Positions 46,301 to 58,044 of a DNA stretch of 64,000 nt are shown piece after piece. Each line of letters starts with the position of its first letter. The first letter of the stretch is position 1. Under the pieces are notes generated by a model, which saw nothing but the letters and a program-made list of their open reading frames with translations, was not told the DNA's origin and searched no databases. Source of the stretch: Mesorhabditis belari (Eukaryota > Nematoda > Chromadorea > Rhabditida > Rhabditidae). The position numbers and the translations under genes were made by a program. The DNA is taken from NCBI GenBank assembly GCA_958450365.1, contig CAUEEP010000755.1:1199501-1263500 (forward strand), in the 5' to 3' direction.

Positions 46301-47595
46301 AACGCAAAAATTTCAAACAAAAAAGAAATCCAACAATGCAAATTTTCCAAACAACTCAAAGAACGTGATTTTCGGTAAAAACTCACAGGTCAATGGAAGC
46401 TTTTGACCAACTTTCGCGTGATCGTTTTAATTGGAATTTCCGCCAACGCGCAAACAATGTTCAAAAAATTCTGTATAAAATGGCCGAATGATGTGAGGGG
46501 AAATATTGAAAAGTGAGCTCACTATTCGGGCCACAACAAAACACATTTAAATCCCTCTCTATTCACACCTAAAGGATCTTCGAAAGGAAAAGGTTTGTGG
46601 GATTTATGAAAGATATTCAATCAGTTACCGTATACATAGAGAAAACGTTTCTCTTGACTTTTCCTAAATCTTGTCCCTTTTCCCTTTTAAGCCAGACAAA
46701 AAGGTGAATAAATTGGATAAAAATCGAGACAAGATTACGGTAGAAAGAGAAAGGACAGAGTTTAAGGAAATGGATTGATGAAGAAGGAATTTCCGTCTTT
46801 ACAATATTCATAGAAGCATTTTTCCAGCTCAAATTGCAATATAATAGTTCTACTTTTCCTTAAATAAGAGCAATACCGGTGAAAATCCAAAAACAAATGA
46901 ATCCTATTAGATTCAGCTAATTGAGAAAAGCCCTTTGGGTCGGTTTAATTACCCAAGTTTTGAGTTCTTTGATGCTTGGTAGAGGAAAAGCGATCTGGAG
47001 AGCAAAATTGAAGAGTTTTTCTCGAAATTCGCCACGATATAGTTTCAGAATGAAGCTAAATATGGACAGAAAAGAATAAAAAAAAATCACCGTTTGATCT
47101 GCTTTTTGCGCTCTTTTCATGTCACTCACATGAAAAATTTGGGGTCTGGCACACTGCTCTAGGTGAACTCCTCGAGAAAAGTCCTTTGGGCCGGTTTAAT
47201 TACCCAAGTTTTAAGTCTTTTGATGCTTGTAGAGGAAAAGCGATCTGGTACACTTTGGTAGTTAAATTTAATGATATAATCGACTTTCCAAGGAGAATCT
47301 ACCGCAAATAGAATCCCATCCGAATAATGGAACGGAGTGTCGCGTAGTCTAGCTTTGATCGCGTTTTTCTTGACCTTTTTTTAAGCTACAATTTGCGCTT
47401 AGAGATAAAAAAAAGCTGGAGTTCAGCGCTTATTTTGGAAAGAACGAGCTTCGAAAGAATGAAATACTAAACTTTTGCGACTACGCAACTGTACTAGAGT
47501 ACTATTACAGTATTTATGGTATATTTTTTAATAACAACTATAGAAACCTTTACATTATTCATAGGAGCATTTTTTTCAGCTCAAAATGCAATATA
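46301..47595. other. Intergenic with duplicated segments
   Basis: No gene seen. An 85-bp segment (CCTTTGGGTCGGTTTAATTA...) occurs at about 46928-47010 and again at 47178-47255. A 110-bp segment at about 46801-46915 recurs at 47553-47890, where it is split by the MITE at 47596. At about 47290-47520 is one copy of the GGAGTGTCGCG family that is duplicated at 58.2-58.8 kb. Confidence 0.6.
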
Positions 47596-47813
47596 CCGTA
47601 TTTTCTCTAATAGTAGTGCACCCAGAGCGTCGCCTAAATTCCTCGCAATCTCGAGAACCGCTTATCAGAACCTATCGATGTGGGATCGGAAAATGTAGCT
47701 GACGATGAGATCTAGTGGGGGATTAGAGGGTTGAGCTTCTGCAAAAGCTTTGAAACCGTCAAATAGTCATCAACTCGGCTCGGCGGAGTGCACTAATATT
47801 AAAGAAAATACGG
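47596..47813. mobile_element. MITE, 218 bp, CCGTATTTTCTCTAATA ends, with empty site
   Basis: Ends CCGTATTTTC / GAAAATACGG flanked by TA. The paralogous segment at 46825-46845 reads GCAATATAATAGTTCTAC without the insert. This gives a direct empty-site comparison and confirms the TA target. Confidence 0.9.
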
Positions 47814-48325
47814 TAATAATTCTACTTTTCCTTGAACAAGAGCAATACCGGTGAAAATCCAAAAACAAATTAGTCTTATTAGATTGAGTACTCTTTGTTT
47901 GTATCTGTTGCTCATCAGCTTTTTGGTTTCTTTAAACAAACGTTGGTTTGCTTGTATTAAATTGCTAAGAATTGCTAAGATTGCTAATAATTAAAAAGTG
48001 TGTTTAATTTTCGATATTTTAAGACAAATTTTGACTTATTATGATGCAAATTCGCGAAGAAATTATTCTCATTTATCTCTTAAAAAAGAAACGAAAAAAA
48101 AAACAGTAGGACAAATAATTTTCTGATATAAATAAAACAATAAAAAGGCAAAATTTAAAGGCAATTTAATTGGTCTAATAATAGCATTTCTTAGCATAAT
48201 TTATAAAGGATTACAAGCGAGTCCAATTAGCCCAATCAATTCAGATCATTGGCTGAAACTCAGTCAGCTGACAGGAGTGACAGAATAGCTGAATAGATAG
48301 TTACTTGCTTTTAAAATTCATTTAC

Positions 48326-48390
48326 TTGAAAACTTTCTCCGTCCATCCACCCCCACAACCATAGTTATCCCCAGTGCAATCCACGATTTG
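48326..48390 (-). pseudogene. Solo exon 7 of a third cysteine protease copy
   Basis: On the minus strand, after TTTCCAG, 65 nt read [22 protein letters not shown] and end at GTAAAT. Length and both splice sites equal exon 7 of the two intact proteases, and the sequence is closest to the gene at 58.0-63.7 kb. No other exons of this copy are seen nearby, so it is a relic in inverted orientation. Confidence 0.85.
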
Positions 48391-48840
48391 CTGGAAAGGA
48401 AAATCTTTTGCTCCGTACAGGAGTGGTCTGTACTAAATTGAAGTAAAGCAGACTGGAGTGCATTGCATTTTTGCGTTACATGCTTAGTTGACCATGGTAC
48501 TGGTGATGTACTCTGAACTTTTTATTTTCTCTTTTTCTATTTAAAATAGATTTTTGTAGAAGAGAAAGGTTAAGGGGTTTATTTTGAAAGTTTGACTCTT
48601 GAAATTTGAAAGTTCGACTCTTAAAAGCAAAATAAGAGCTTTTAAAACACTTGAGAAGTATTTTGTAAAGAAGTGGTAGGGGTTTTTCAATAAAATAAAT
48701 CGTCTTTTGTGTTTTGATTGATTTACTGTTTCTAAAACGGTTAATGAAGATAGCATACCAGCACGTTGAATTGAGTTTTGTCGATCAGAACTGAAGAATT
48801 GCTCGTGGTTTCAATCGAGTAACAAACTTTGAACTCAGCT

Positions 48841-49060
48841 GCTTCCCCTCTCTTTCTCTTCTCCTCCTCTCTCTCTCTCTTTCTCTTCTCTCTTTCTTTC
48901 TCTTCTCTTTCTCTCGCTCTCTTCCTCTCTCTCTTTCTTTCTCTTCTCTTTCTCTTTCTCTCTCTCTCTCTTCTTTTTCTCTCTCTTTCTTTCTCTTCTC
49001 TTTATCTCTCTCTTTCTCTCTCTCTTTCTTTCTCTCTCTCTTTCTTTCTCTTTCTCTCTA
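48841..49060. repeat. Polypyrimidine CT-rich tract, about 220 bp
   Basis: TCTCTC/TTTCTTTCTC sequence, pure pyrimidine for long stretches, about 440 bp upstream of the first protease start codon. It can adopt H-DNA-like structure in principle. Reading frames across it are meaningless. Confidence 0.95.
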
Positions 49061-49498
49061 GTATAACATGAAATAAACAGAATAATTGGTTCAACAATTA
49101 TCAAATATTCGCAAGCGTCGATAGATTTTGAGCATTTGAACATAGCATTTGATCAAAAATCCACCAAACAGCTAAACATCTAAACTAAACAGCCAAAATG
49201 AGCTCAAAAATGAGCTGAATCATTAACATCTCCTTTCTAGTGCACTCAATGCTTACATTTTCTTATGATATCAAATCCCTACAAGAAAAGGAAGAAACTG
49301 TGCCTAGATTTTGTTTGTTAGCAAATCGATATTACGGTAGCGAATCGAAGCAAACTTCTAGAATCTATAGTTATAGAATCTACTGTAGCAAACTTCTAGA
49401 ATCTATGAGAAATTGTGAAACATTCCAATTGAATACAATATAAAGAGAAAAAGAAAGCTTTTAAGCACAAAGTACACAATGTTTTTCTTTTTTTTAGA

Positions 49499-52400
49499 AT
49501 GTTTCGCTCAATTTTCTTCATCTTTACCTTCATTTTCTCTATCATCGCTCTTCAAATAAAGCTCGATTTGAAAGGTGTTCTCAAAGACGTTCTCAATGAT
49601 CTAGAAACGCAGAACTTTGCAAATTATATGGCAAAGTGAGTTTGAAAAGATTTAACTTAAGAAGTTTTCGAGAAAAGAAAAGAAATGATTTTCAAGATGG
49701 AAGAAAAACTATAATGGAAACGAGACCGAGCTGAAGAGAAGGGCCAACATTTGGAAGCAAAATAAAGCCGATATTGATGCGGTTTGTTGGCGATTTTTGT
49801 TTTTAAAACAATAAATGAATGATGAATTTATAGAATAGATTAAAAAAATCTTTTATTAAAGTCAATTTGTTCAGGAAAACGCGATAGCTGATGGATACAC
49901 ATGTGGAGAGAATATGTTCACCGATATGGATAAGAAAGAGAGAAAAAATGTGTGTTGAAAGCTTGAAATTAATCTTTATAGTATTTCAAATCGTCTGGGA
50001 ATGATAAAACTTTATTTTCAGTATGTGATGGATGCAAATCTTGCCGATCAAGCCGACGCGTCGATCAAGAAATTGGCAACGAGAGCGAAGAGGGGCGCAC
50101 AAATGACGGTTGGAGGAGAATCTATAATATCTTTTTAATATTACCGTACTTTCGAGTACTGTACTATTATCTAATTATCGTAAATTTAGCTCTCGAATAG
50201 ACCTACACTCTAATTCTTGACCTTACTGTAGTCTTAAGCCTTACAGTACCTGGGCAAATCTCAGCATAATGTATAAAGGATTCACCGAATCAAGTACTTC
50301 CCCTAAAGCCAGCTCTGGCTACCGTAGTCTATGCTTTATATTCATTTCCTTATATTATTTAATAAACCTTACTGTAGCCTAAAAACAGAAATCGCAGCTA
50401 TTCCATGAGTCTGGGTTACGGTAAGCGGCTCTGAAAAGACTACAGTACTAGACTTGTGTTTCGGTTGAACCGGAAACGTTCTTTTTTGGTTTGTTTTCGT
50501 TTTCGGTTTCGGTTAACCGAACCGAACCGAAAAAAAAGATTTTTCGGTTGAACGGAAACCGAACCGAACCGAAAAACTCATGTTTTCGGTTTAACCGAAC
50601 CGAACCGAGAGACTCATCTTTTCGATTGAACCGAACCGAAAGATTTCGGTTGACTTGGGTTGAATCGTAACCGAAACCGATCCGAAAAGAGCCAACCGAA
50701 ACACAAGTCTATACAGTACCCCCTAAAACCTCTCTAGACTACAGTAAACATGATCTGATTCTAAAGCATGATCTTTCTAAAGCATGATCTTTCTAAAAGC
50801 TTCCCTAAAAAACCTATCCTCTTTGCAGTACGTTGGTGAAACAATCGATTGGCGTCAACCTGCCTACATGCCACCAGTGAGAGATCAAGGACAATGCGGA
50901 AGTTGTTATGCATTTGCGTGAGTGAAACTAGATGAATTATTGAAAATTAAAGAGCCAACTATACTAGAAAAGATGCTTTTACTTGTTTAAGCACAAAATA
51001 CACAAAGTATACATGTTTGCAAGCCATTTTACAAGTCATTTCAGTGCTATCAACGCGATCGAGGTTCAATGGAACTGGCTTGGACACAGTTTGTCTCAAT
51101 TTTCTGAACAGGTATCATTTTTTTATCTTAAATATTTTTATAAAGAATTTTCCAGCAAATTTATATTTTATTGAAAACTGAATAACTTTAATGTTTAAAG
51201 ATACTTTTCAAGATCTGAAAAATTCGGCGCTTGGCCGTGTTTTGAGACCCTTTTTCCCTCGCACAAAACATGGCCGCATTAGCTCAGTTGGTAGAGCGTC
51301 AGACTTTTACGAATCGAAAGCGATCTGAATGTCAGGGGTTCGAGCCCCCTATGCGGCTAATTATTTTTGCATTTTTCAAAAAACAATTTAGAATAAGACT
51401 GATATAATGAAAGCTAAAAGAGAGCTAAATGAGAGCTAAAAGAAAGCTAAAAGAGCTAAAAAAGCTAAAGATTTTCCTTTCTAGCAAATCATCGACTGCT
51501 CTGGGACAAACAATGGTTGCAATGGTGGATGGCCGGAGAAAGTGTTCAAGTAAGAGAATTCTAGAACTAAAATTGGAATTCTACATAGTATTGTACCGTA
51601 AACGATGTTTTAGCTATTCCATTTACTATGGAAATGCTCCTCGTGCTTCGTATCCATACAAAGGCGTCAAAGGAACGTGCTATAATACGGTAGGGTTTCG
51701 AGAAAAGCTACAGTAGACATAATCAGTAGCTACACTAAGCTACAGTATCCCTACGGTTCTAGAGTACAGTACGCAAGTAAATAGCTACAGTGCGGATCTA
51801 AAAAGACTCATTCCAGGCAAGAACAATGACGGTCAGCACTTGGTATCAATTGACAACTGTCTCACAAATGGAATCATACAATTATTACTATGGAGCAGTG
51901 GCTTTCAGTGGGTTATAGAAAATCTGTCTTTAAAACTACGGTAGCTATTAGATGTGGGGATTTTCCCTGAACGTCAATAGGTAGTCAACGGAAAAATGCC
52001 ATAGCTTTGCGAATTTCACTCTGATCTTTTTGATTTTGAGATCAATTGATGGAGGATTTCATTTTCTATCGATTGATATCAAAGAGAAAAAGATTAAAGT
52101 GAAATTCAGCAAAGATATGGCATTTTTTATGAAAATTGACGTTGACAATTCCCCAGATCTAGTAGCTAGAATAGAATAGAATAGCATAGCTAGATCGTGC
52201 TAAAGCTGAAATGAGTCTCTAGGCATTTACGTGCCAAACTCGATCTACTCGTACACGGGCGGGATCTTCTATCCAACGCAAAGCACTTGCACAAGCGCCA
52301 ATAATGTCGGCGCTCATTCGATGACCATCGTTGGATACGGTAGGGTTTAACGTTTATTAGGAAAGCTTATTAGGAAAGCTGATTTAAAATAAAGTACTGT

Positions 52401-52837
52401 AGAGTAGACAGAAGGCTTACTGTACCTACATAAACAGCTTCTAGTGCTCTTTCTTCACTTTTCTTGAAAAAACAAGTCGTTACTTTGAGAAAAACGATAA
52501 AGCCAGTGCACCAGAAAGATGCGTTTACAAATTTTGAGCACAAAGTACACAAGCATCCATTTCAGTATCCAGTTTTAGGTGCTCAAAACGGTGTTCCTTA
52601 TTGGATCGTACGGAACTCGTGGGGTGCGAGCTGGGGTGAAGGTGGATATTTCAGGGTAAGTCGAAAAGATTATTGAAGAAATAGAAAGAGAAATATTGAA
52701 TAGAAGCTTCAAATTCAGCTTTAAATTCAGCTTTAAATTCAGCTTCAAATCAAAATTTTCAGATGCGAAAGAGTGTGAACAATTGTGGAATGGAGTCACG
52801 CGGTGTTTTCTTCCCGTGGCTTATCGGAACACACTAA
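49499..52837 (+). CDS. Papain-family (C1A) cysteine protease, 346 aa
   Basis: Secreted or lysosomal cathepsin-type endopeptidase made as a zymogen. Twelve exons: 49499-49635, 49697-49781, 49875-49949, 50022-50108, 50829-50917, 51045-51111, 51485-51549, 51614-51689, 51817-51907, 52223-52339, 52579-52655, 52763-52837; total 347 codons with stop. Signal peptide ([17 protein letters not shown]), an I29-like propeptide with an ERFNIN-type helix ([20 protein letters not shown]), then the mature enzyme from about residue 130. Catalytic Cys154 in [11 protein letters not shown] (oxyanion Gln148), His289 in [11 protein letters not shown], Asn309 in [24 protein letters not shown] also present. Tyr replaces the usual Trp after the catalytic Cys. 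All triad residues are intact. The sixth intron carries a tRNA-Lys gene; the 5th carries a CGGTT-rich element. Confidence 0.95.
50453..50719. mobile_element. AACCGAACCGAA-rich element with inverted ends
   Basis: Ends GACTTGTGTTTCGGTTG / CAACCGAAACACAAGTC enclose short inverted arrays of TTCGGTT and AACCGAA. It lies in the fourth intron (50109-50828) of the first protease. Confidence 0.8.
51273..51358 (+). tRNA. tRNA-Lys(UUU) with 13-nt intron, inside protease intron 6
   Basis: Intact cloverleaf as in the other copies; the intron reads CGAATCGAAAGCG. It lies between protease exons 6 and 7, same strand as the host gene. Confidence 0.9.
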
Positions 52838-53027
52838 AAATAATAAAAAAGAGACGGAAAAATAAATGTTTTGCTTGTATCAAACAAAATCGAAAGAAAT
52901 CAAAAGAAAATCAGCGAAAATCAAAAGAAAATCAAATGAAAATCAAAAAAGAATTGATCAAAATCATCAACTATAACTGTAATCTTTTATCAGTTTCACT
53001 AAAAAATAAAAACAAGTTTGAGAATTG

Positions 53028-53605
53028 GCAACGAGAGCGAAGAGAGGAGTACAAATGTGCGTTGAAGTAGAATCTATAAGATCTTTATAGCATTACCGCA
53101 CTTGCGAGTACTGTACTATTATCTAATTATCGTAACTTTAGCTCTGTAATAGACCTATACTCTAATTCTAGATCTTACTGTAATCTTACAGCCGTAGAGG
53201 TTACAGTACCTGAGCACCGACTTCACCGAATCAAGTACTTTCCCTAAAGCCAGCTCTGGCTACCGTAATCAATGCTTTATATTCATTTCTTTATATTATT
53301 TAATAAAGCTTACTGTAGGATATATCCTAAAAACAGAAACCGTGGTTATTCCATCAGGCTGGGTTAGGGTACAGTGTAAATGACTACAGTACCCCCTAAA
53401 ACCTGTCTAGACTATAGTAAGCATGATCTGATTCTAAATGCAAATCTTGCCGGATCAAGCCGACGCGTCGATCAAGAAATTGGCAACGAGAGCGAAGTGG
53501 GGAGTACAAATGACGGTTGGAGGATAATCTATAAGATCTTTATAGTATTACCGTACTTGCGAGTACTGTACTATTATCCAATTATCGTAAATTTAGCTCT
53601 GTAAT
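53028..53605 (+). pseudogene. Two duplicated fragments of protease exon 4 and intron 4
   Basis: 53028-53350 and 53436-53605 both repeat the end of exon 4 (AAATTGGCAACGAGAGCGAA) and the following intron of the gene at 49.5-52.8 kb. The second fragment includes more of exon 4 (CTTGCCGGATCAAGCCGACG, one base longer than in the gene, giving a frameshift). Non-functional tandem debris. Confidence 0.8.
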
Positions 53606-53699
53606 AGACCTATTACTCTAAAAATTTGAGAAAAATCATTGATTTTTAATCCATTCGAAACCGCAGCGTTTTTTCTTTTTTTTCGTCTACGGACCAAGC

Positions 53700-54212
53700 C
53701 CTTTTTTGACATTTTTGACTCCGAAGCAGTTTATTTATGGTTGGAAAGATGCAAGAGAGTCTCCTACACCATTTATTTTTGATGAAGAACGATTTGGATT
53801 TGACTTCAGTACTTTTCAAGATCCTATATTATTTTAATTTTATCGACGACAAATTAATCAACATGTTAGTAGGCGAATCTAATAAACATGGAAAAAGGAA
53901 AAAAACTGACAGGATTTCGATGCAAGCTCTTCCTGGCTCTGTATCTTCAAATGGGAATCGTCAAATTACCGAAGATTCGTGACTACTGGAGTAGCAGGCC
54001 TGGATTAGGAGGATTTTCCCACATGTCCCACATTGTGTCAAGAGCAAAATTTGAATCTATTCTTCGAAACCTGCGTTTTTGTGATAATGAACTGGATCCT
54101 GCAGGAGATCGGCTTTATAAGATTAGAGCTATTATGGTACATTTCAATGCAAAACCAGAGACTGCATTGATTCCGGGTAAATATGAAACATCTTTTTTGC
54201 CCACGTAATTTG
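53700..54212 (+). pseudogene. piggyBac-type transposase fragment
   Basis: In shifting frames: YGWKDARESPTPFIF, FNFIDDKLINMLVGESNKHG, then FRCKLFLALYLQMGIVKLPK, IRDYWSSRPGLGG and RFCDNELDPAGDRLYKIRA. This is the N-terminal part of the piggyBac-derived (DDE_Tnp_1_7) family. It has at least two frameshifts or stops and is cut by the MITE at 54215 before the first catalytic Asp. Nothing clear follows downstream of the MITE. Confidence 0.85.
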
Positions 54213-54214
54213 TA

Positions 54215-54734
54215 TTGGGTTGGGGAGAATGAGTCGGCGCCAAACTTTAAAGGGACTTTTTGCACACATAAAGCCTTCTTTAAACATACGTTTGGTTTCA
54301 TCAAAAGGATCCACTATTTCTCTACAAAATCACTTTTGAGAGATTCCACAAAGCTTTTCTTTCGTAGAGTTTATGAACTTCGAAACGCAGCTGGTTAAAA
54401 TGGCAAAGAGTCCGACTCATCATTTGAACAGTTTCTTTCACATAAACCTTCTTTGGTGTTTATATAAAAAAGATAGAGCACATTCAATTACTTAAGTTGC
54501 CAAATTTGCAGGAAGATCCCACCAATGGTTTTTTCTAGATCACAGTTTGTAGTTTTTGTGAAAAAATGGCTTTTTCTTGAGCGGAGGCGCTGTTTGAATT
54601 TTCTTTTAAATGTGATTTTGTAGAGAATTAGTTAACCATTTTACTCATATCAAACGCATATTATTTGACGAAATCGAATAGAAGTTTTAGACATTTTTTT
54701 CATTTTCGGCGCCGACTCATTCTCCCCAACCCAA
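54215..54734. mobile_element. Mariner-type MITE, TTGGGTTGGGGAGAATGAG ends
   Basis: A 520-bp element with ends TTGGGTTGGGGAGAATGAGT (continuing CGGCGCC) and complement, flanked by TA. It is inserted in the piggyBac fragment. No transposase. Confidence 0.9.
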
Positions 54735-54809
54735 TAGATCTGCTACAATTGGAATATACATGTAATGCTGAAAAACAGCAAAAAAGACCAATTAATTGAA
54801 TGAAAATAG

Positions 54810-54890
54810 CTCAATTAGCGCTGCAGCGAATAATCGCTGCAGCGGTCCGTTCCTGAGTTTTTGTTGCAGCGATTATTCGCTGCAGAAGTT
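54810..54890. repeat. Palindromic CTGCAGCGATTATTCGCTGCAG pair
   Basis: Two copies of a 22-bp near-palindrome (GCTGCAGCGAATAATCGC and its inverse) about 45 bp apart. It could be the terminal part of the decayed piggyBac element. Confidence 0.6.
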
Positions 54891-55521
54891 TCGAATGGGT
54901 TAAGCAAAATTTACATTTGATTTACTATCCAAGCAAAATATTCAGTGAAACGATTGACGAAGTCAAACGATGCGAAAAAAAGAGCATTCAACAGCAAGTT
55001 CATCCATTCATTCATTCAAATCCATTTTATTACATAGGAAGTCTCATTGTAAATCACTTAACTTTTGCCAAAGTTCCCATATTTGACTATAAAAGCTTCC
55101 AACTGCTTAGATGCTTACACTCTTGCTGACAAGCAGGTGCTATTCTAATTTTCTTGTCATTAAAAACAGCTTTGAAAAGTTGATTTCCGTAAAGCCTAGT
55201 GTTTACTAGTGTTTAAGCATTTAAACGTCGTGTGAAAGTCATAAAATGGTTTTTATCAGCTTATTCAGTATCAGCTTTTATGTTTTTAGGACTGATTAGG
55301 CAAAACTCTCGATAGTAAATCATTAAAAACAGCTTTGAAAAGTTAGTAAAACTCTCCGATAGTAAATCAAAACGATAGTAAATCATTTTTCGAGCATCGC
55401 TTCTATGATTTACTATCTAGCGTCCACTGTAAACTAATCAATATTCAATAAAAATTGAAGAAACTTTAATAAACTTTCTCCCACAAAAACTTTAACAAAC
55501 TTCCTTTATCATTTTTAAATA
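54891..55521. other. Intergenic, no gene called
   Basis: The open frame at 54917-55129 lacks recognisable motifs and splice signals. A short repeat (CGATAGTAAATCATT) occurs around 55310-55390. Confidence 0.4.
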
Positions 55522-56373
55522 TTAGGTTGTCCAAAAATAAATGAGCGTTTTGTATTGTTTATTATTTGGGTACATTTTTCTCAATAAACTATGCTCTGTA
55601 CCTTGTAATGTTATCAACCATTAGAAAGCTGAGTTCGTGCTCTCTTTAACCATACTTTTAAATTTTGTTGAAAATAAAATTTTTTGCGAATTTTAAGCTT
55701 CGCCGTTTTAGATGTCCGAAACCAACTTTCCCCAGATTTTTTTTATGGGTTCAAACTCGGTCGCAATGCAGCTGAAACGGCTCGTAACATTAACGAAGTT
55801 TGGGGCCAAGGCAGTGTCGGCGAGTCAACAGTGCGAACTTGGTTCCGAAAATTTCGAGCTGGTGATTTTGATCTCGAAGATAAAGAAGGCCGTGGCCGTC
55901 CTCTTGAACTCGGTGACGACGAACTGAAGACCCTGGTGGAAGCAAATATACGAATCCACGTACGAATCCACGTACGAATCCACGTACGAATCCACGCACG
56001 AATCCATGCACGAATCCACGCACGAATCCATGCACGAATCCACGCACGAATCCACGAGACTTTACCTCATCCGCCATATTCACCGGATCTTTCGCCTACC
56101 GACTACCACTTTTTCAAGCACCTCGACAACTTTCTCCGGGAGAGATGCTTTAAAACTCAACACTCAAGACCCTACCAAAAACGCCTTCGCTGACTTTATC
56201 GTCTCCAGAAGCCCGGACTTCTATGCTACCGGCATAAATAAACTTGTTTCTCGTTGGCAAGAATGTGTTAATTGTAATGGTTCTTATTTTGATTAATAAA
56301 GTTTTGTTTGGATCAAGTTATGGGATTTTAAATATTCGAGTTGAAAACGCTCATTTATTTCCGGACAACCAAA
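55522..56373 (+). mobile_element. Defective mariner with internal minisatellite
   Basis: Ends TTAGGTTGTCCAAAAATAAA / complement. The frame from 55684 keeps the N-terminal half (GRNAAETARNINEVWGQGSV, STVRTWFRKFRAGDFDLEDK). Then about eleven copies of a 12-bp unit (CGAATCCACGTA/CGAATCCATGCA, 55951-56062) replace the catalytic core. The frame resumes at HPPYSPDLSPTDYHFFKHLD and, after a frameshift, DFYATGINKLVSRWQECVNC. Only the last catalytic Asp region remains. Confidence 0.9.
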
Positions 56374-56815
56374 TATATACTTCAAAACCAGCGCTGAAAA
56401 CACAAAGAACTTGTCAATGTGGAAACATTTGCTCCATTTTTGCTTAAAATCTTTCAATCTTTCATTGAAAATGACTTAGAAGACACTAGACAACTGTTTT
56501 TGCTACAAAACAGTTTAACAAAGTTCAAACAACATTGTTAATCAACATTGTTAATCAAAAGATTCAAACCAGGAAAAGGAGCAGATTTTAAAACATCAAA
56601 CTGAAAGCATTTGTCAAAATTTATCAAAGGAATTTTGTTAAAGAAAAAGAACAATTACAATTACAATTATAATTACAAAAATAATTACAAAAACATAAAA
56701 ACAGCACTTTTGTAAGCAGAGATAAAGGGAAAGCCTTTTTATTTTGTTGCCATTTTTGACAGTTTCGACATGTCCCACTCTCCTTATGAACGATTTCACA
56801 AAAGGGTTTCCCGTA
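56374..56815. other. Intergenic, no gene seen
   Basis: AT-rich; a short AATTACAATTACAATTAT run near 56650. The 5' flank of the first tRNA-Lys(CUU), with TTGACA..., CCCACTCTCCTTAT, is shared with the second copy. Confidence 0.5.
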
Positions 56816-56888
56816 GCCCGGTTAGCTCAGTCGGTAGAGCACCAGACTCTTAATCTGGCTGTCGCGGGTTCGAGCCCCGCATCGGGCT
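56816..56888 (+). tRNA. tRNA-Lys(CUU)
   Basis: GCCCGGTTAGCTCAGTCGGT, anticodon arm CCAGA-CTCTTAA-TCTGG (anticodon CTT), T arm GCGGGTTCGAGCCCCGC, acceptor ATCGGGC. No intron. All stems pair. Confidence 0.95.
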
Positions 56889-57173
56889 TATATTTTGACA
56901 TTTTTGTGAAAAAACCATTGCTTTTTTTGTTTTGCTTGTTTTGCAATTCTATAGTCAAAATATTATAGTTTGATTTATTATCTTATTTATCAAGTGATTT
57001 GCTATTATTCTTCTCATTCATTACTATTATTCATCTCTTCAAACATGGACAGCAGCGACGAAAAGGTTCTTTATTTCTTTTGTTTCTTTTGTTGCCATTT
57101 TTGACACTTTGACAGTTTTGACATTCTATGCCCCACTCTCCTTATAAACGCTTCCAAAAAGATCTTCGTCATA

Positions 57174-57246
57174 GCCCGGTTAGCTCAGTCGGTAGAGCAC
57201 CAGACTCTTAATCTGGCTGTCGCGGGTTCGAGCCCCGCATCGGGCT
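57174..57246 (+). tRNA. tRNA-Lys(CUU), second copy
   Basis: Identical over the mature sequence to 56816-56888. The upstream 60 bp (GCCATTTTTGACA, CCCACTCTCCTTATAAACG) are also duplicated. Confidence 0.95.
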
Positions 57247-58044
57247 CATATTTTGAAATTTTTGTAACGAAACCATTGTTGGTTTTCAATTCAATAGTCG
57301 TTATAATTTGATGTTATTTAGGAAACGATTTTTTTCTTATTCTTCTCTTGATCGGTCGCCCACACAAAATTTGTTAGACTTTGATTTTGTGACATTCAGA
57401 AGCAAGTCAAAAAGCAAAAAAAATAACAATGGGATTTTCAAAAGCCAAAAAAACAGTTGGGGACAGTTGAGCTTTATTCAAAAATCGTTTGCACGTGTTG
57501 ACGTAAATTTTCGTATAAAAAGTGAGCAGAAAATCAAGAATTCGAATTCGAATTTTCTGAACACAAGGGAAAGTTCAATTTGTTCCGATCGGTATCGATT
57601 TGGAAAGGTTTGTTGAAAAGTTAGACTTTATTCTTTGCGCTTTTGTAAACGCATCCTTTCTAGCGCACTGAACTCCTCATTCTCTTCCGTTTCTACAAGA
57701 AAAATGAAGAATTCCGTGCACCGGATTTGTGTTTGCAAGATTGATTTTAAAGTACACCAGAATACTGTAAACATAGGAGTTTTGTTAACGATTACTGTAA
57801 GATATTTGCTTTAGACTACTATAGAAGCGTATTCAGAAAAAGTACTATAGCTGGTTTCGTACTGTAGTACGGAAAAAGTACTGTAGCTGGTTTCGTACTA
57901 TAGTACGGAAAAAGTATTGTAGCTTACTTTAAGTTAAAAATTTGAAATTTAAGAGCCTTTATAGTATTCTGTATAGTATACTTTAATGTAAACATAATAT
58001 TCAGCTAATAAAAGAAGAAGTTTAACTTTAGAATTAACTTTAGA
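57247..58044. other. Intergenic upstream of second protease
   Basis: No exon supported. A CCAGAAAG-type inverted repeat lies at 57640-57745 and a GGAAAAAGTACTATAGCTGG tandem repeat at about 57835-57920. Confidence 0.5.

Noticed and set aside
48829..49143. Ser/Leu or Arg/Glu-rich frames
   Set aside because: Translation of a polypyrimidine tract.
54917..55129. 70-aa frame as piggyBac C-terminal part
   Set aside because: No catalytic motif or cysteine cluster; similarity not visible.
57308..57616. 102-aa frame upstream of the second protease
   Set aside because: Low-complexity composition, no splice sites or motif.
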